In this document: positions 32,516-44,400 of the stretch, piece by piece
Layout: each line of letters begins with the position of its first letter
Numbering within the stretch: position 1 is the stretch's first letter
Assembly (NCBI GenBank): GCA_009667805.1
Contig: CM019069.1
Span: forward strand, 59,699,422 to 59,763,421
Reading direction: 5' to 3'
DNA length: 64,000 nucleotides
Source: Leptobrachium leishanense
Taxonomy: Eukaryota; Chordata; Amphibia; Anura; Megophryidae
Program-made: the position numbers and the translations under genes
The notes under the pieces: generated by a model
What the model saw: only the letters and a program-made list of their open reading frames with translations
Told to the model about the DNA's origin: nothing
Database searches by the model: none

Positions 32516-32890
32516 CACGGTCTCCTTACTCTGGGTCCAATCTGGAACTCTGTGTCTGTGCAAAACCTCTCAGCGGTGGATTACTAGGTCTCTGGCAAGT
32601 CACTGTATCGATCCCCAGCATCGGCAAGGCAGCGCCTGCTCTCCGGCCTGGTAACAATCGCTCACAGTCTCAAGTGCGTCTTACTCTGTTCACCGTTCGG
32701 CTCACACTGGCTCTCCTTTAGCTCGAGGCTGCGGATGTCCTTTCCTCCTTCCCCACCCACTTCCTGTCTCTGCCCCAAAGCATGCTGGAAAATGTAGTCC
32801 CATTGTGTCCAGTATAGTTTACATTGCGCTTGTCTCCCTCTGGTGGCCAAACCCAAGCAATACAGCAACAGAGCTTTAAACAGCGCTACA
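32516..32890 (-). repeat. Gypsy 3' LTR, truncated
   Basis: It matches 39505-39866 closely (GGTCTCCTTACT through AAACAGCGCTACA) but lacks the ~570 bp that make up the far end of the other LTR. Because the element runs on the minus strand, the missing part is the 3' end of its 3' LTR. The copies differ by small indels and substitutions. Confidence 0.88.
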
Positions 32891-32902
32891 CTCTCCCCCT
32901 CC
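32891..32902 (-). promoter_or_regulatory. Gypsy polypurine tract
   Basis: On the minus strand AGGAGGGGGAGAG directly precedes the LTR start TGTAGCGC. This is the position and composition of the plus-strand primer used in LTR retrotransposon replication. Confidence 0.8.
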
Positions 32903-32947
32903 TAGAACTCTTGGGTCTCTCCAAGGAGGTATAACAATTACATAACA

Positions 32948-33555
32948 TTAGGCAATGTACACAGGTTCAGCAGCAAACATACAATGGGTCAGATATACGT
33001 CCTCAAGTTGACTCATGCTCCTGACTACCTCAGCTAACATAGCAGACACTTCGGGCAACCTTCGCACTGTGGTAACAGCCTCTTCAGTGCAATGTCCTGG
33101 TGAGTCGTAGGTAAGTCTCTGGGGGGGTCGGATAGAACGATTTGATTCTGGCTCAATCAGCTCCTCTTCAGGTGGAAGTACTACAGGTACGGGTTCAGTT
33201 CTTTCATCCACAACTGGAACAGACATCTCTTCGGAGTATGATCCTTCCAGTGAAGACATAGAACTATAATCATAGGACGCGTTTTCAGGAACTACAGGAA
33301 TTTCCAAAGTTTCGGGAACTTCCAATTGGAATTCAGGAGCCTCAGGCTACTTTCACACTGATCAGAGGCCGGAATAACTTCTTCAGGCTCAGGTGGGCGT
33401 ACCCAGCTCAAAACACCAGTCCTCTTCCTCACGGTCTTCTTCATTTCTCTGACAGAACGTAACTGCTGAGATCGAGTAACAGGAGCCGAACAAGGAACAG
33501 GTGGATTTGGCAAGGAAAGTTCATCTCCAACTGGTATCCGTACCGCCTCTCTCAA
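32948..33555 (-). pseudogene. Gypsy 3'-terminal coding remnants
   Basis: Two overlapping frames (33292-33555 and 32948-33325) encode acidic, proline-rich sequence (VRPPEPEEVIPASDQ; EPVPVVLPPEEELIEPE). They follow the integrase in the element and are probably the broken Pol C-terminal tail. There is no envelope-like signal or membrane segment. Confidence 0.5.
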
Positions 33556-33639
33556 GGGTAACAGATGATTTCTGTGCCAGTTCTTTAGAGGCCTGGCCTT
33601 TCCATCTGGACGGATTTAGTGCACCGGCAGACCAGGCAG

Positions 33640-33993
33640 TTACTTGCAGACAATGTAAATTTGAGAACTCCATCTATCGGCCAGCTTGTGTCTTGCAGAA
33701 ACACCCAAGTTCTTTAACAAAACCCTATCGCCGGGCTGTAGGTCCTGTACCCGAACTCTCAAATCGTAATTTCGCTTGTTTCTCTGCTCTCTACCTTCTG
33801 AGGTTAAACGGGCCTGTTCAAATGCAGCAGCTAGGTTTCCCCGGAGTCTGTCCACATAATTTTTGTAGGAAGTGACAGACGTCTGGTCAAGAGATAGGCC
33901 AAAAGCTAAATCAACTGGCAGTCGAGCCTCTCTTCCAAACATGAGACGATAAGGGGAGTATCCAGTTGCATCACTCAGTACTATTGTACGCAT
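33640..33993 (-). pseudogene. Gypsy integrase C-terminal segment, out of frame
   Basis: This 117-codon frame continues the integrase after the main Pol frame stops at AYNSTE: it holds TGYSPYRLMFGREARLPVDL and the GDRVLLKN motif of gypsy integrase C-termini. The shift between the two frames shows decay. Confidence 0.85.
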
Positions 33994-36817
33994 GCACCAG
34001 CGTAGCTATGTGACGACTCCAACTCTGTTTCTCTTTAGCTGACAGTGTCCCCAACATATTCAGTAGAGTGCGGTTAAACCTTTCTGGTTGAGCATCACCT
34101 TGGGGGTGATATGGAGAAGTTCGAGTCTTCTGAATTCCTAGTACTTCTAACAATTTCCCGACAAGTCGGCTCTCAAAGTCTCTGCCCTGATCTGAGTGGA
34201 TTCTTTGTGGCAGGCCGTAATGAACGAAAAACTTCTCCATTAAAACTTTTGCTACTGTAGGAGCACGTTGGTCTTTTGTAGAGAAAGTTTGGGCATAACG
34301 AGTGAAGTGATCAGTCACTACTAAGATATTTCCCTGCCCACCAGTGTCAGGCTCTAAGCACAGGAAATCAATGCACCCCAAGTCCATGGGTCCTTGACTT
34401 TGCAGGTGGCTCATTGGAGCAGTTCGGGTTGGTAGGGTCTTTCTCTGAATACATCTCAAACACGAATGGCAGTAACTTTCAACTCCAGATCGCATACAGG
34501 GCCAATAGAATCTGTCTCGCACCAGTTTAAAAGTTCTCTCTGCACCCAAATGTCCATGATCATCGTGCAATGCTCTTAACACACTTTCTCTGTGTTTCTC
34601 TGGGAGGAACAATTGCTGCGTTTCTTCAGCATTATTCGAGGGGCCCCTTCGGTAGACCACCCCATCTAACCTCTTCAGCCGCTCCCACTCTTTATAGACC
34701 AAACGAGCTTCTTCGGGAGAATTTGTCAGCAGAAGTCCCCTTTGACCCGTGTTCATTGCTTTTATTGTCAATCCGATCAGGAGATCTCTGGCTTGATCTG
34801 CTCTCAGGTCCTGTTTCAAGAGAGTAGGTAAGCTTTCACTCCTCAGCTGTGTAGGATTACAATAGAGTTCTGGAACGCCCGCAGCCATAACTCCTATAGC
34901 CTCTGCCCCAATTGCTCCTTTGACTCGGCGCTCGGCCCCTTGACATAGAGCTTGCACCCCATCTGGAGTCAACTGAGTCCATTCTGTATTATAAGGCCTT
35001 CTTGACAAAGCATCTGCATCTCGATTATTTACTCCGGGGTGATACTTAAGGCTGAACCGAAACCCAGACAGAGCGGCCAACCACCGATGTCCCGTTGCAT
35101 CCAGCTTCGCAGTAGTAAGGACATAGGTAAGAGGATTGTTATCAGTCTTTATCACAAATTCGGCTCCGTACAGATAATCTTTCAGCTTGTCTACTACCGC
35201 CCATTTCAAGGCTAGGAACTCCAACTTGTGGGTAGGATAGTTCTTTTCTGAAGGCGTAAAACTTCGGCTCACATACGCTACAGGCCTCAACAATCCACCA
35301 TATTCCTGGTATAGGACTCCCCCTAGACCTTCTCTGCTGGCATCCACATGCAATTCGTACAGCTTATGAGGATCAGCGTAAGCCAAGACAGGAGCTCGAG
35401 TTAGACTCTCTTTCAGCTTCATGAAAGCACCTTCGCATTGATTAGTCCATTCTTCTTGGATGGATTCTCGAGCCTTCCTTGGCCCTGGAACCGATGAATT
35501 TCGATCAGAGGCCTTGTGGCCTTCTTCTGCGTATTCCTTCTGTAGGAGCTTGTTCAGTGGTTGAGCTATCTTGGCAAATCCTCCTACAAATCTTTGGTAA
35601 TAGGAGCAGAACCCCAAGAAAGATCTAAGTTCAGTAACATTTCGGGGTCTAGGCCAGGAAGCTACGGCTTCCAACTTTCGAGGATCCGTCGAAGCGCCTT
35701 CTGCTGAAACAACATGTCCCAGATACGTAACGGAAGGTAAACAGAATTGACACTTCTCTAGTGACAGTTTCAACCCCTCTTCATGGAGCCGCTTCAAGAC
35801 CTTCTCCAACCGTTGCTCATGTTCTTCCAAAGTCTTCCCGAACACAATAATGTCATCCAGATACACTAACACTTTGATCAGGTTCATGTCCCCGACTGTC
35901 TTCTCCATTAACCGTTGGAACGTGGCTGGAGCCCCCGTAAGGCCTTGAGGCATTCTGTTGAACTCAAAGAACCCCAGTGGGCAGATGAACGCAGTCTTTT
36001 CTTTGTCTTCAGGACGCATTGGTATCTGGTGATACCCACTTCGCAGGTCTTGTACACTAAACCATTTTGCTCCAGACAAACACTGTAAGGCATCTTCTAT
36101 CCGAGAAGTGGCATATTGATCCGGAATGGTTCTCTGATTTAGCGTGCGATAGTCTATACATAGACGGATAGAACCATTCTTCTTCCGAACCATCACTATT
36201 GGAGATGCATAAGGACTCCTGGACTCTTGAATCACCTTAGTTCTTTGCAGTTCATTCAGCTGTTCTCGTAGATCATCCAAGTCTCCCAGCGGAACTCGTC
36301 TTGACCTTTCTCGAAACGGCTTATCTTCCTGTAGTCGAATGCGATGCTCAGTACTCTTAGCTAGGCCCACGTCAAACTCATCCTTTGCGAACAAGTCCCT
36401 CCACTTTAGGATCTGGGACTGAAGGCGTTTCTTCCAAACAGGTGAGATGGGAGCGTCCTTAGGATAGAACCTTTCAGCTGGAATCTCTTTATTCACTCCC
36501 CCTCCTAAATCGGTAGGGGAGAGCGGCGTAGCGGACGCTACTTGCCCGATAGGCATTCGTGCTTTCAGAATCACTGGAGAATCAGACACATTACATACAC
36601 TAACTGAGACTCTTCCTCGTGTTCGTTTCAAAGCTCTTGTGGAGATTATTTCAGGGATTACTTCTACTCCGGCTTCACTCCCATGATTGAAATCAGTTTC
36701 CAGTACCACATAGGGACCCGGTTGTGATCCGTTCAACTTGACTGAAGCCCGGAAACTCGCCACTTCTCCTGATTGCAGAACCTTCTCTGTTCCTCCCAAT
36801 CTCCACAGGCAACCCAC
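33971..36817 (-). pseudogene. Gypsy Pol: RT, RNase H, integrase
   Basis: This is a 948-codon frame. The RT domain spans ~150-340 with VQDLRSGYHQI (aspartate 257) and the YLDD active site at 319-322. RNase H spans ~480-605 with ELHVDASREGLGG and DADALSRR. The integrase zinc finger is HDDHGHLG onward with CHSCLRC (751-789). The integrase core has D817, D876 (HSDQGRDF) and E912, giving D,D35E. The protease lies upstream in another frame and the integrase tail downstream in a third, so no full polyprotein can be made. The enzyme core itself has no internal stop. Confidence 0.93.
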
Positions 36818-37610
36818 TTTCGGCAGGTGCCTTCTGTTCTTCGACCATTCGCTGATAGACTGGACGCAACATCGGGTGTACTCCCCTGGTAGAACCTTCT
36901 TCCATTACTATAGGAGTCAGACGTCGCACCAGATCAGTATTCGTCCCCACTATCATCAAACTTATGTTGGCCCCTGAAGGCCGAGGACACACAATGGCCA
37001 ATGCATCACAACCCCCAGACTGTCCGATGACTTCGGATCCGATCTCTAACTTCACCTGTAGATATCCGTCATAGGGAAGTTTCTCAGTTCCGATACCCCA
37101 GATCTCAAGGTCCTTTAATTTCTGTAGAGGTATGTGCTTCAAGTGCTTCTCATAGAAATCTCGGTAGAGCAATGTCACTTGAGCCCCTGAGTCCAACAGA
37201 GCTTTGGTGTAGACTCCCTCTACTTGGATTGGAACGATGGGAGAAGGACCTACCAGCTGGTCAGGAAACTTGTTCGTAGCCGCAGGAGGTATAGACCCAG
37301 TTCGCTGTACCCTAGCCTTCTTCCTGACTTGTTGAGGTCTTGGGTGTGCATTGCTTTCCCGCGACATAGGACCGGACACTAAGGGAGTAACTCTTTCAGT
37401 CCTGGCAGACACAGTATTTGGCACGGATCTGGGCCCTCTCGGCCTTTCATTTGGACTTGAAAATTTGAGCTTTTTTTTTTCAGTCGGGCGCCTAATTTGC
37501 TCCCTCAACAGGGCCCTCTGGAGTTTCCCGCCTGCAAGGTGGACAACAGTTTTTCCATGGCCTTCAGGAGTTCTTCGACCGGTTTCTTTTCGGCCCTCCC
37601 TTTTGGGCAC
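36693..37610 (-). pseudogene. Gypsy protease-containing frame
   Basis: This 305-codon frame carries the retropepsin-like site ALLDSGAQVTLLYRDFY (about residues 135-151), the aspartic protease of the element. Its N-terminal part is the basic region after the zinc-knuckle area. It overlaps the start of the RT frame by ~125 bases in a different register. Whether that overlap is a natural frameshift site or damage cannot be decided from one copy. Confidence 0.85.
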
Positions 37611-38002
37611 TGGGCTCTGAAATGGCCGATTTTCCCCGCAGCCAAAACATTTCTTCCTCGAGAGTGTTTGTATATTTTCTTATTGCGGCTCACTTGGAGA
37701 CCCCCTGTTCGAGGCTACAGCAACCCCCTCAGTTCTGGTGTCCTTAGCTGACAGCAATGTCATCAACTCTATCATTTGTGACATCTGAGTTTTCAAAGCC
37801 AGCACTTCAGTCTGTATGTCTGCCACACAGAGAGTTCCTACTTCTGCGGTGAAAACTGTGTGTGAAGCATTAGCAACCCTTTTAGCCTTAATTAAAGCCT
37901 CTTCTTCTCGGATAGCTTTGACCAGTTTGTAATAGGTCAGTCTGTTGCTCTGGTATCTAGTCTGAAATTTCAACATTATGGGATCCAGTGGGAGTGCTCC
38001 TT

Positions 38003-38815
38003 TTAAAAATTTGATCCATTTAAAGCTTTGCTTGCATGACTCGATTCCATGCCTCCTTTTAGAATGACGTGATGGATAATTTTATCCAGCCGCCAGACAT
38101 AGGTGGACAATTCTTCTCCTTCCTTTTGATAGGTGTGAGAGAACTTGTGGATAAGCTCGGCACAATCCTCCACTCCCCCGAAAATTTCCTGTAGAGCTTC
38201 TAGATACTCCGCAGCAGTGCAGCCTGGCTTGTCCCTCTTCAGATTTCGGATGACATCCGAAGCAGGACCGCTTAGGCTCTCGATCAACCTTTGTCTCTTC
38301 ACGGTGTCAGCAACTTCCCATTCTTCCACTGCTTGCACTGCCTGATCTATCCACGTCGCAAAGTCCTCTTCTCCAGTTGGCACAGGGACCTTACCAGAAT
38401 AAAACCGTAACTTGCGATATCCATAATTGGGAGACGCAGAGGAGTTTTGGGCTAATGTTTCCACCAGTTTTCCCATTGTGGTAAAGAATGCAACAGGAGG
38501 GAACCCTGTCACCGGGGTTGAAGTAGTATCCGGTACCCTGTGACCGGATGTTGTCGGGCTATCCGCGGGAACATTCACGGGATCACCACGTGGCGCGCTG
38601 GGCTGGACTAGTCGAACTTCCACATCGTCGGCCAGCTTCACACTCGCGCCCTGAAAACACACTGGAACATCCTTTCTCCACTCAAAAAGAACATATGTGT
38701 GAGAAGTCTCTGGGTTCGCCTTAATGTCCAGGATTAACCCCCAATGATCTGGTGTCAGCGTGGCCACGGCCCGGCGAATCTGATCTTCGGCCCAAGTGTC
38801 TGCAGGAATATCCAT
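38003..38815 (-). pseudogene. Gypsy Gag, PNMA/Ma-like capsid
   Basis: This 270-codon frame starts MDIPADTWAEDQIRRAVATL. The first ~75 residues resemble the N-terminal domain of PNMA proteins. The capsid part follows from KLRFYSGKVPVPTGEEDFATW through LIESLSGPASDVIRNLKRD, EALQEIFGGVED and TYQKEGEELSTYVWRLDKI, as in PNMA/Ma antigens and their gypsy ancestors. The frame breaks at ~38003; 37680-37976 continues the capsid end, and a zinc-knuckle region near 37620-37665 is disrupted by a frameshift. Confidence 0.87.
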
Positions 38816-38913
38816 GACTATGCATAACTCTGACTACTTTGCTCCTCACACCATTTGGCAGCAGTGTCTGGATCCATATTTAACCCTTTAAATGCGGTTT
38901 TTCTAGAGACTGT

Positions 38914-38933
38914 ATCCCGGAAACGAGCCCCCA
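38914..38933 (-). promoter_or_regulatory. Gypsy primer-binding site, tRNA-Pro type
   Basis: Two bases inside the 5' LTR the minus strand reads TGGGGGCTCGTTTCCGGGAT. This matches the known proline-tRNA primer site apart from two extra T residues. Confidence 0.8.
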
Positions 38934-38935
38934 CG

Positions 38936-39866
38936 TGTAGCGCTCACTCCCGGAGGAGCTGCTGAATTTAACCTCGGGTTCGTCTCTCCGCACTAGGGAA
39001 TAAATATACACCAGCACTGTTGTGGATTTTATGAATTATATACTTTACTGGTCTCAATAAAGCGGCATATATAATGTGAGCATGGTATATAGAAAACAGG
39101 ATTTCGTAATGCGAGAAACGCGCAGCGGTAAAAGAAAAGTTTAACCCCTTCGTCTCTGGAGTGTAAGTCCCGTGCAGGTTATGTCCCAAAAAGTGTGTGT
39201 GTGTGAGCTCAGGTACCCGGGTACTATATTCGACTGGCCAGTGAATGGATGTAATAAATCTTCAACTAGTCACGTTGGGGCCCTGTAGGTTTAAGCAATA
39301 CTGCAGCGTGCTTCGTTAAACTTTGACTGTGGCCTGGAAGGCCTCTCACCCATCCGCCAGACAACCTGTTCCGCTGCCCGATCAAGGACGTCTCTCCGCT
39401 GGATTATACTGGGACCCTGTGCCACCGGATCCGCTTCTCCTGCTTGTCCGTCTTCTACAACAAGATCTACGGCCTACCGCCTGCACTCCCAGTGGATCAT
39501 CGCGGTCTCCTTACTCGGGGTCCAATCTGGAACTCTGTGCAAAACCTCTCAGCGGTGGATTACTAGGTCTCTGGCAAGTCACTGTATCGATCCCCAGCAT
39601 CGGCAAGGCAGCGCCTGCTCTCCGGCCTGGTAACAATCGCTCAGTCTCACGTGCGTCTTACTCTGTTTACCGCTCGGCTCACACTGGCTCTCCTTCGCGC
39701 GAGGCTACGGATGTCCTTTCCTCCTTCCCCACCCACTTCCTGTCTCTGCCCCAAAGCATGCTGGAAAACATAGTCCCATCGTGTCCAGTATAGTTTACAT
39801 TGCGCTTGTCTCTCTCTGGTGGCCAAACCCGAGCAATACAGCAACAGAGTTTTAAACAGCGCTACA
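38936..39866 (-). repeat. Gypsy 5' LTR, 931 bp
   Basis: On the plus strand it begins TGTAGCGCTC and ends AAACAGCGCTACA, giving inverted ends TGTAGCGCT/AGCGCTACA. It is adjacent to the primer site. Beyond its outer end lies a MITE that starts in mid-sequence, so the element inserted into that MITE. Confidence 0.88.
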
Positions 39867-39996
39867 CTAGATTCTAGACCAAATAGCTGGTTTGGAAAGT
39901 GAGATAAATGGGAGAATTTTTCTGGTTTGGTTATTTTGACCTAGAATTTTCACTTCTCAAGTCATTCTCCTGAGTTTCACCTTTCTTTGAATAACC
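39867..39996. mobile_element. Palindromic MITE, split by the gypsy element
   Basis: CTAGACCAAATAGCTGG through GAGTTTCACCTTTCTTTGAA matches the reverse complement of the copy at 43816-43985 but lacks its first ~50 bp. The missing arm should lie left of the gypsy element but is not there. A third copy is at 60601-60755. Confidence 0.75.
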
Positions 39997-40009
39997 TTGT
40001 GTCACGCCC

Positions 40010-40470
40010 CACGTCGCCGTCGCCGGAAGAAGGGCCAGGCTGGCACCATTCCCTCCTGATCTGCACCTGGGCAGCACAGGAAAAGTGCTTCCTCTCCTCA
40101 GCACTAGAACCACAGGTTCCTTCACAGTTAATGCACAGCTAACACACCACACCTTTCCCCATCTCAAATAAAGTTCCCTCCCTCTTTCCCTTCTGTGCTT
40201 CAGTATTGTTTATCCGTTCCTAACAGAGAGACCTGTTTGAGCTCTGCTGTGTCCTGTATCAAGAAAACCCCTTTGTGTTTACCAGGATTCCCGCCGTGTT
40301 ACTTCAGTGTTCTTCCAGTATCCAGTCTGCAATCTTCGGTTATTTCATCAGTATCTGGTCAGTCTCCTCCATCTCACCCTCCTCCACCCTCTACCCTGTT
40401 GGTAGTAACCGCATATTGGGCCATATTTCCTCTACCTAGTTCCACCCCGGAACCCAACCGTGACACCCTG
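40010..40470 (+). repeat. Possible solo or broken LTR
   Basis: The segment starts TGTCACGCCCCACGTCGCC and ends CCAACCGTGACA, a TG...CA pair with complementary ends (TGTCACG/CGTGACA), typical of gypsy LTRs. An open frame over it is proline- and serine-rich and unconvincing. Sequence after 40470 could be a leader. No partner LTR is visible. Confidence 0.4.
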
Positions 40471-41379
40471 ATAGTAAAGCGCGTTCAGGAAATCGTGGCA
40501 GATCTGGCAACCTTACCACGAAGGGGTCTGTCTGGAAAAAGAGGCATGCCAGAGAGGGCTGCCAGATTGGCCATGTTTTCCTACACACAAATTACTAATT
40601 CATGCAGAGGGAGAGCTCCGGGATCGACTCTGTAACTGGTATAATTCATATGCTGCAAGAGGAAAATCAGTTACTTCAAGGCAGGTCACCCGGGAGTCCA
40701 CATTGATTTCTTACCTGCAGCATATGGTTTGTACATACTGCAGGGTTACATCCCTCCTGCTCTGACCAGCAGCTTGACTAAATTCATGTGTCCAGGAAAG
40801 ATGGCGGATCTAGTAGCCCTATACTTGTATATACCTCCACCCACTAAGTATCACCAGTTTGTTTGTACCACGATAAATAGAAAATAAAGTGGTGCATTTA
40901 GATTATTTTTGCTCTTTTTTTCTGTTCTATGACACCCCATACTACTGAAATATATTTATTATTTTCATGCATTTTTTTTTTTCTCTTTTTAAAATTGCCT
41001 TTTTTTTAAAAAAAAAAATCATTGCCCTCTGTTCAGCATCTGATCGGCTTTTTTCGGCGACTGTGTTTGGTAGTCTGTTCGTTCAGCGGCTGCATTTGAC
41101 GGGTTGTTTCAGTGCTCTCTGAATAACCCCTTATGTCTCTTGTTTGTAATTCCCCATTGTACGGCATCTGCTGGCGCTATATAAATGACTGTAACTAATT
41201 AGATCAAACCTTTGCCGATTGAATGTCTTCCAGGAGAAACTTTGTTCTGTAGCAGCAAAGGGCAGTGTCGGTACTTGCAGATCTCAGCTTTTCTGGTTGG
41301 AATGAGTCACCGGGTCACGTTCTCTTCCTGTTTTCTCTGCAGCTAAATTCAGTGGAGCAATTTTGGCCGAACCATTTCA

Positions 41380-41483
41380 ATGATGACCATCAAAAGACGT
41401 CTGCTCCTTATTTCCAACTCCACGCTGCATGGAGGGGGCTACCTGGAACACTGCAAGCAGCACATACAGTCATTCTTAGGGGC
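41380..41483 (+). CDS. aad: Aspartyl dipeptidase coding exon 1
   Basis: It encodes residues 1-34 ([20 protein letters not shown], then [14 protein letters not shown]) plus two bases of A35. The exon itself probably starts at 41343 after TTTTCTCTGCAG. The donor is GTAAGT. Confidence 0.94.
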
Positions 41484-44400
41484 GTAAGTAAACTGTGCTT
41501 GGTGTTATATAATAATATATTTATTTTTATAAGATTTGTGTTGTTTATGCATAGTTGTTGTGTGTTCCTTTTGGATTATTTACCACGTTCCCAGATGCAT
41601 GATAACTTGATCTAAAGTGCTGTAACTTGGGCTGATTCTACTGCAGAATTCCCAGGAAAAGCATTGACTCCCATCGCCCAGGTTGTATATGATGGGGGAA
41701 AAAGTACATATATCTTCCCATCTGCAGTCACCTGCAAAACTAGGGGTCAGCAGTCTTGGCCCTCCAAATGTTTTGGAACTTCATCTCCCATTATGCTCAG
41801 TATCTTGGGAAATGTCTCTCAAACTTTTATAGGGGGTCAAGGTTGCCGACCCCTGTGCTAAACTATAGAAGTGAATGCAGGTGTGGATTGTATTCTTCTG
41901 CTTCACCATCGTCTGCTTGAACACTTCTATCGGTTCTCTGTATAAACGTTGGCAGCAGGATCTAATGTCACACGAATCCTTTCTTGTATAGCACCAAAAT
42001 ATAGGCAGCATGTGGAAGCCGAGCCCCAGGCGATGTCCTGGAGTTTAGTGACCGCTTGTGTAGCTTCTCTGAAGTGGTCCTCCTGGCCTGGTATACTGCA
42101 ATGTCGTTGAACTGATGCTTTGTAACCTTACTCTATTGCTGACATGTAGCACATTGTGTGGAATACCGAAAAGAGATTAATAAATATAAGATGATATACA
42201 CTTCCTATTATGTAATTGTTGTTTTTTTTTTTTTAACTTCTGACAGGGAAGTAAAGCGAGTCCTTTTTGTTCCTTATGCTCTCCATGATCGAGACGCTTA
42301 TGCTAAAACTGCAAGACAAGCGTTTGAAAGTCTGGGTAGGTGTGAAGTCAGTTACTGTATCTCCAATGGCGGAGATGATTGATGACCGTTGGTTGCTACA
42401 ATTCTCTAGTTAAAACTGAGCTACAAGGAGCATCCCTCACTGTAACAAAAATCTCAACAACCTTTGCTGCAGGATTACAACAGCCAGTGAGGGCAGAATA
42501 CAGGGAGCGCTCTGGGGTCACTGTACAGCAGTGTTTCCCAAACCTGTCGTCAGGACCCTCCGCCTCGCCAGGTTTGCAGGATATGTGAAGCACAGCACTG
42601 GTGATATGTTTTGCTGCTCAGTGATTGCAGGATTCAGTCTGCATTTCCCCAAGGGAATCTGCAAAATCTGGCCTGGTTGAGGGTCCCGAGGACAGGTTTG
42701 GGAAACACTGTTCTAGATGATAATGTAATTAGAGACGCCGTCCTGAGGACAGGTTTGGGAAATACTGCAGTACAGGGATACGATTCAGGCTTATAATTGC
42801 TGAAAATCCATGTACAGTACAGATAAAAGGTGTTACTGTAATTTACATATACAGGCATTATGACACATACAGATTTTTTTTAATATATTTATTGGTATTT
42901 TTTTGTGGAAGCTGCATTGCTAATAATCTCATTATGATCACTACAAGCCCCCACGAGCAGGAAATCTGACAATTTTTATTATCTATCTTTATTTACTGTT
43001 ACTGTAGTTGATGTAAAGGCCATGTCTCCATGTATACTAATGCAGACCCCGTGTGACACCTTCTACATTTTAGGAGCTTTCAACTCAGCAATATTTCTGT
43101 AAAGCAGAGTTTTCCAACCCTCTCCTCGGGTCCCCCCAACAGGTCAGGTTTTCCAGATATCTGAAGCACAGCACAGGTGATATGATTTGCTGTTCAGTGA
43201 TTGCCGGATTCCGTCTGCTTTTCCCCAAGGAGATCCTTAAGGCTGGGGTCAGACGAGCGCAGTGTTCACGTCTGTGTTGCCGCACATTTTAACGTCCGTG
43301 GTAGCATACAATTATGATCAATAGAGACCCACACATGAAGTACGTGCGCACAGAAGTACGGAGGCGGCAAACAGACGCAAGTTAGGCAAGAACGTAAAAC
43401 CGCTAGAACGGACGTGCGGAGTGCGCCACGTCCACATAGCTTTGTGTTGTGTGTGAGTGATGGAACGTAGTCAGACGACTGCATTTTTGACGGACAAAAT
43501 GTTCTTCATATTTTATTTCCCTGCTACATCAGTCAAAAAAACCCATCAGTCACAAAAAGGACCGTGTGGCCACTACCTTGTCGTCAGTCAGAAAGTACGT
43601 CCATTGTGCAGGGGCACACAGTCCGCTGAGAATGCGCTCGTCTGACCCTAACCTTAAACCTGGCATGTTAGAGGGTCCCGAGGACCAGGGTTGGGAAATA
43701 CTGCTGTAAAGCATAAACAAATACATGAAAAAATTAAAAATGAGCACATTTACATTATTTAGCTCTTTATTACTGTCATCTTTTAGCCTACACTTAAATG
43801 TTAACACTATCAGGTCTATTCAAAGAAAGGTGACACTCAGGAGAATGACTGGAGAAGTGACAATTCTAGGTCAAAATAGCCAAACCAGAAAAATTCTCCC
43901 ATTTATCTCACTTTCCAAATCGGCTATTTGGTCTAGGTTGTTCTTCTCCTGCCAGTTCTCCTGAGTTTCACCTTTCGCTGAATATCACTGTATGTGATTT
44001 TATAATAGTTCTCTCAGAATAGAACAATAACCTATTGTTTGTGTGCTTTTTTAATAATTTCAGGTTATGGCCTGGACAGCGTGCATGAAGCTGAAAATCC
44101 AGTAGATGCCGTCCAAAAATCTCAAGCCATTTTTATTGGTAACTTTGTTTTCCATTAAATGTGGTGTAATTTCAAATTCAGGAAAAAATAATGTCCCCTG
44201 TGCTGTCATTATAAATGACCTACGAAGACAAAATGCTGCCTATAGCGATTGCTTTGTAGGAGGGCTCAAAATTTCACTGGTCCCCTGCCCTGGGACGAAC
44301 CTGTATGGTCACCGGACGCTGCCGAGTATGAGCAGCTCCCTGAGATCTGCTCTGTGACACTCTCCGTTCATGTTTGGTCACAGCGGCGCTGTTCTGTCGC

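Larger units (their letters stand above)
32516..39866 (-). mobile_element. Ty3/gypsy LTR retrotransposon with PNMA-like Gag
   Basis: In minus-strand order the element has: 5' LTR (38936-39866), tRNA-Pro-type primer site (38914-38933), Gag, a CCHC knuckle region, protease, RT, RNase H, integrase, and a 3' segment ending at a polypurine tract (32891-32902) next to a truncated 3' LTR. The order protease-RT-RH-IN defines Ty3/gypsy. Coding frames are broken around 37620, ~36750 and ~33980, so it is non-functional. The LTR ends are TGTAGCGCT and AGCGCTACA. Confidence 0.93.

Noticed and set aside
32158..32721. 187-codon plus-strand frame
   Set aside because: It crosses MITE and LTR sequence; the same frame recurs in the other LTR at 39323-39793, so it is a repeat artefact.
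39323..39793. 156-codon plus-strand frame in the right LTR
   Set aside because: It lies antisense within the gypsy LTR and has no retroviral or host domain.
40195..40635. 146-codon Pro/Ser-rich plus-strand frame
   Set aside because: It spans a probable LTR fragment and its flank; there is no conserved motif.
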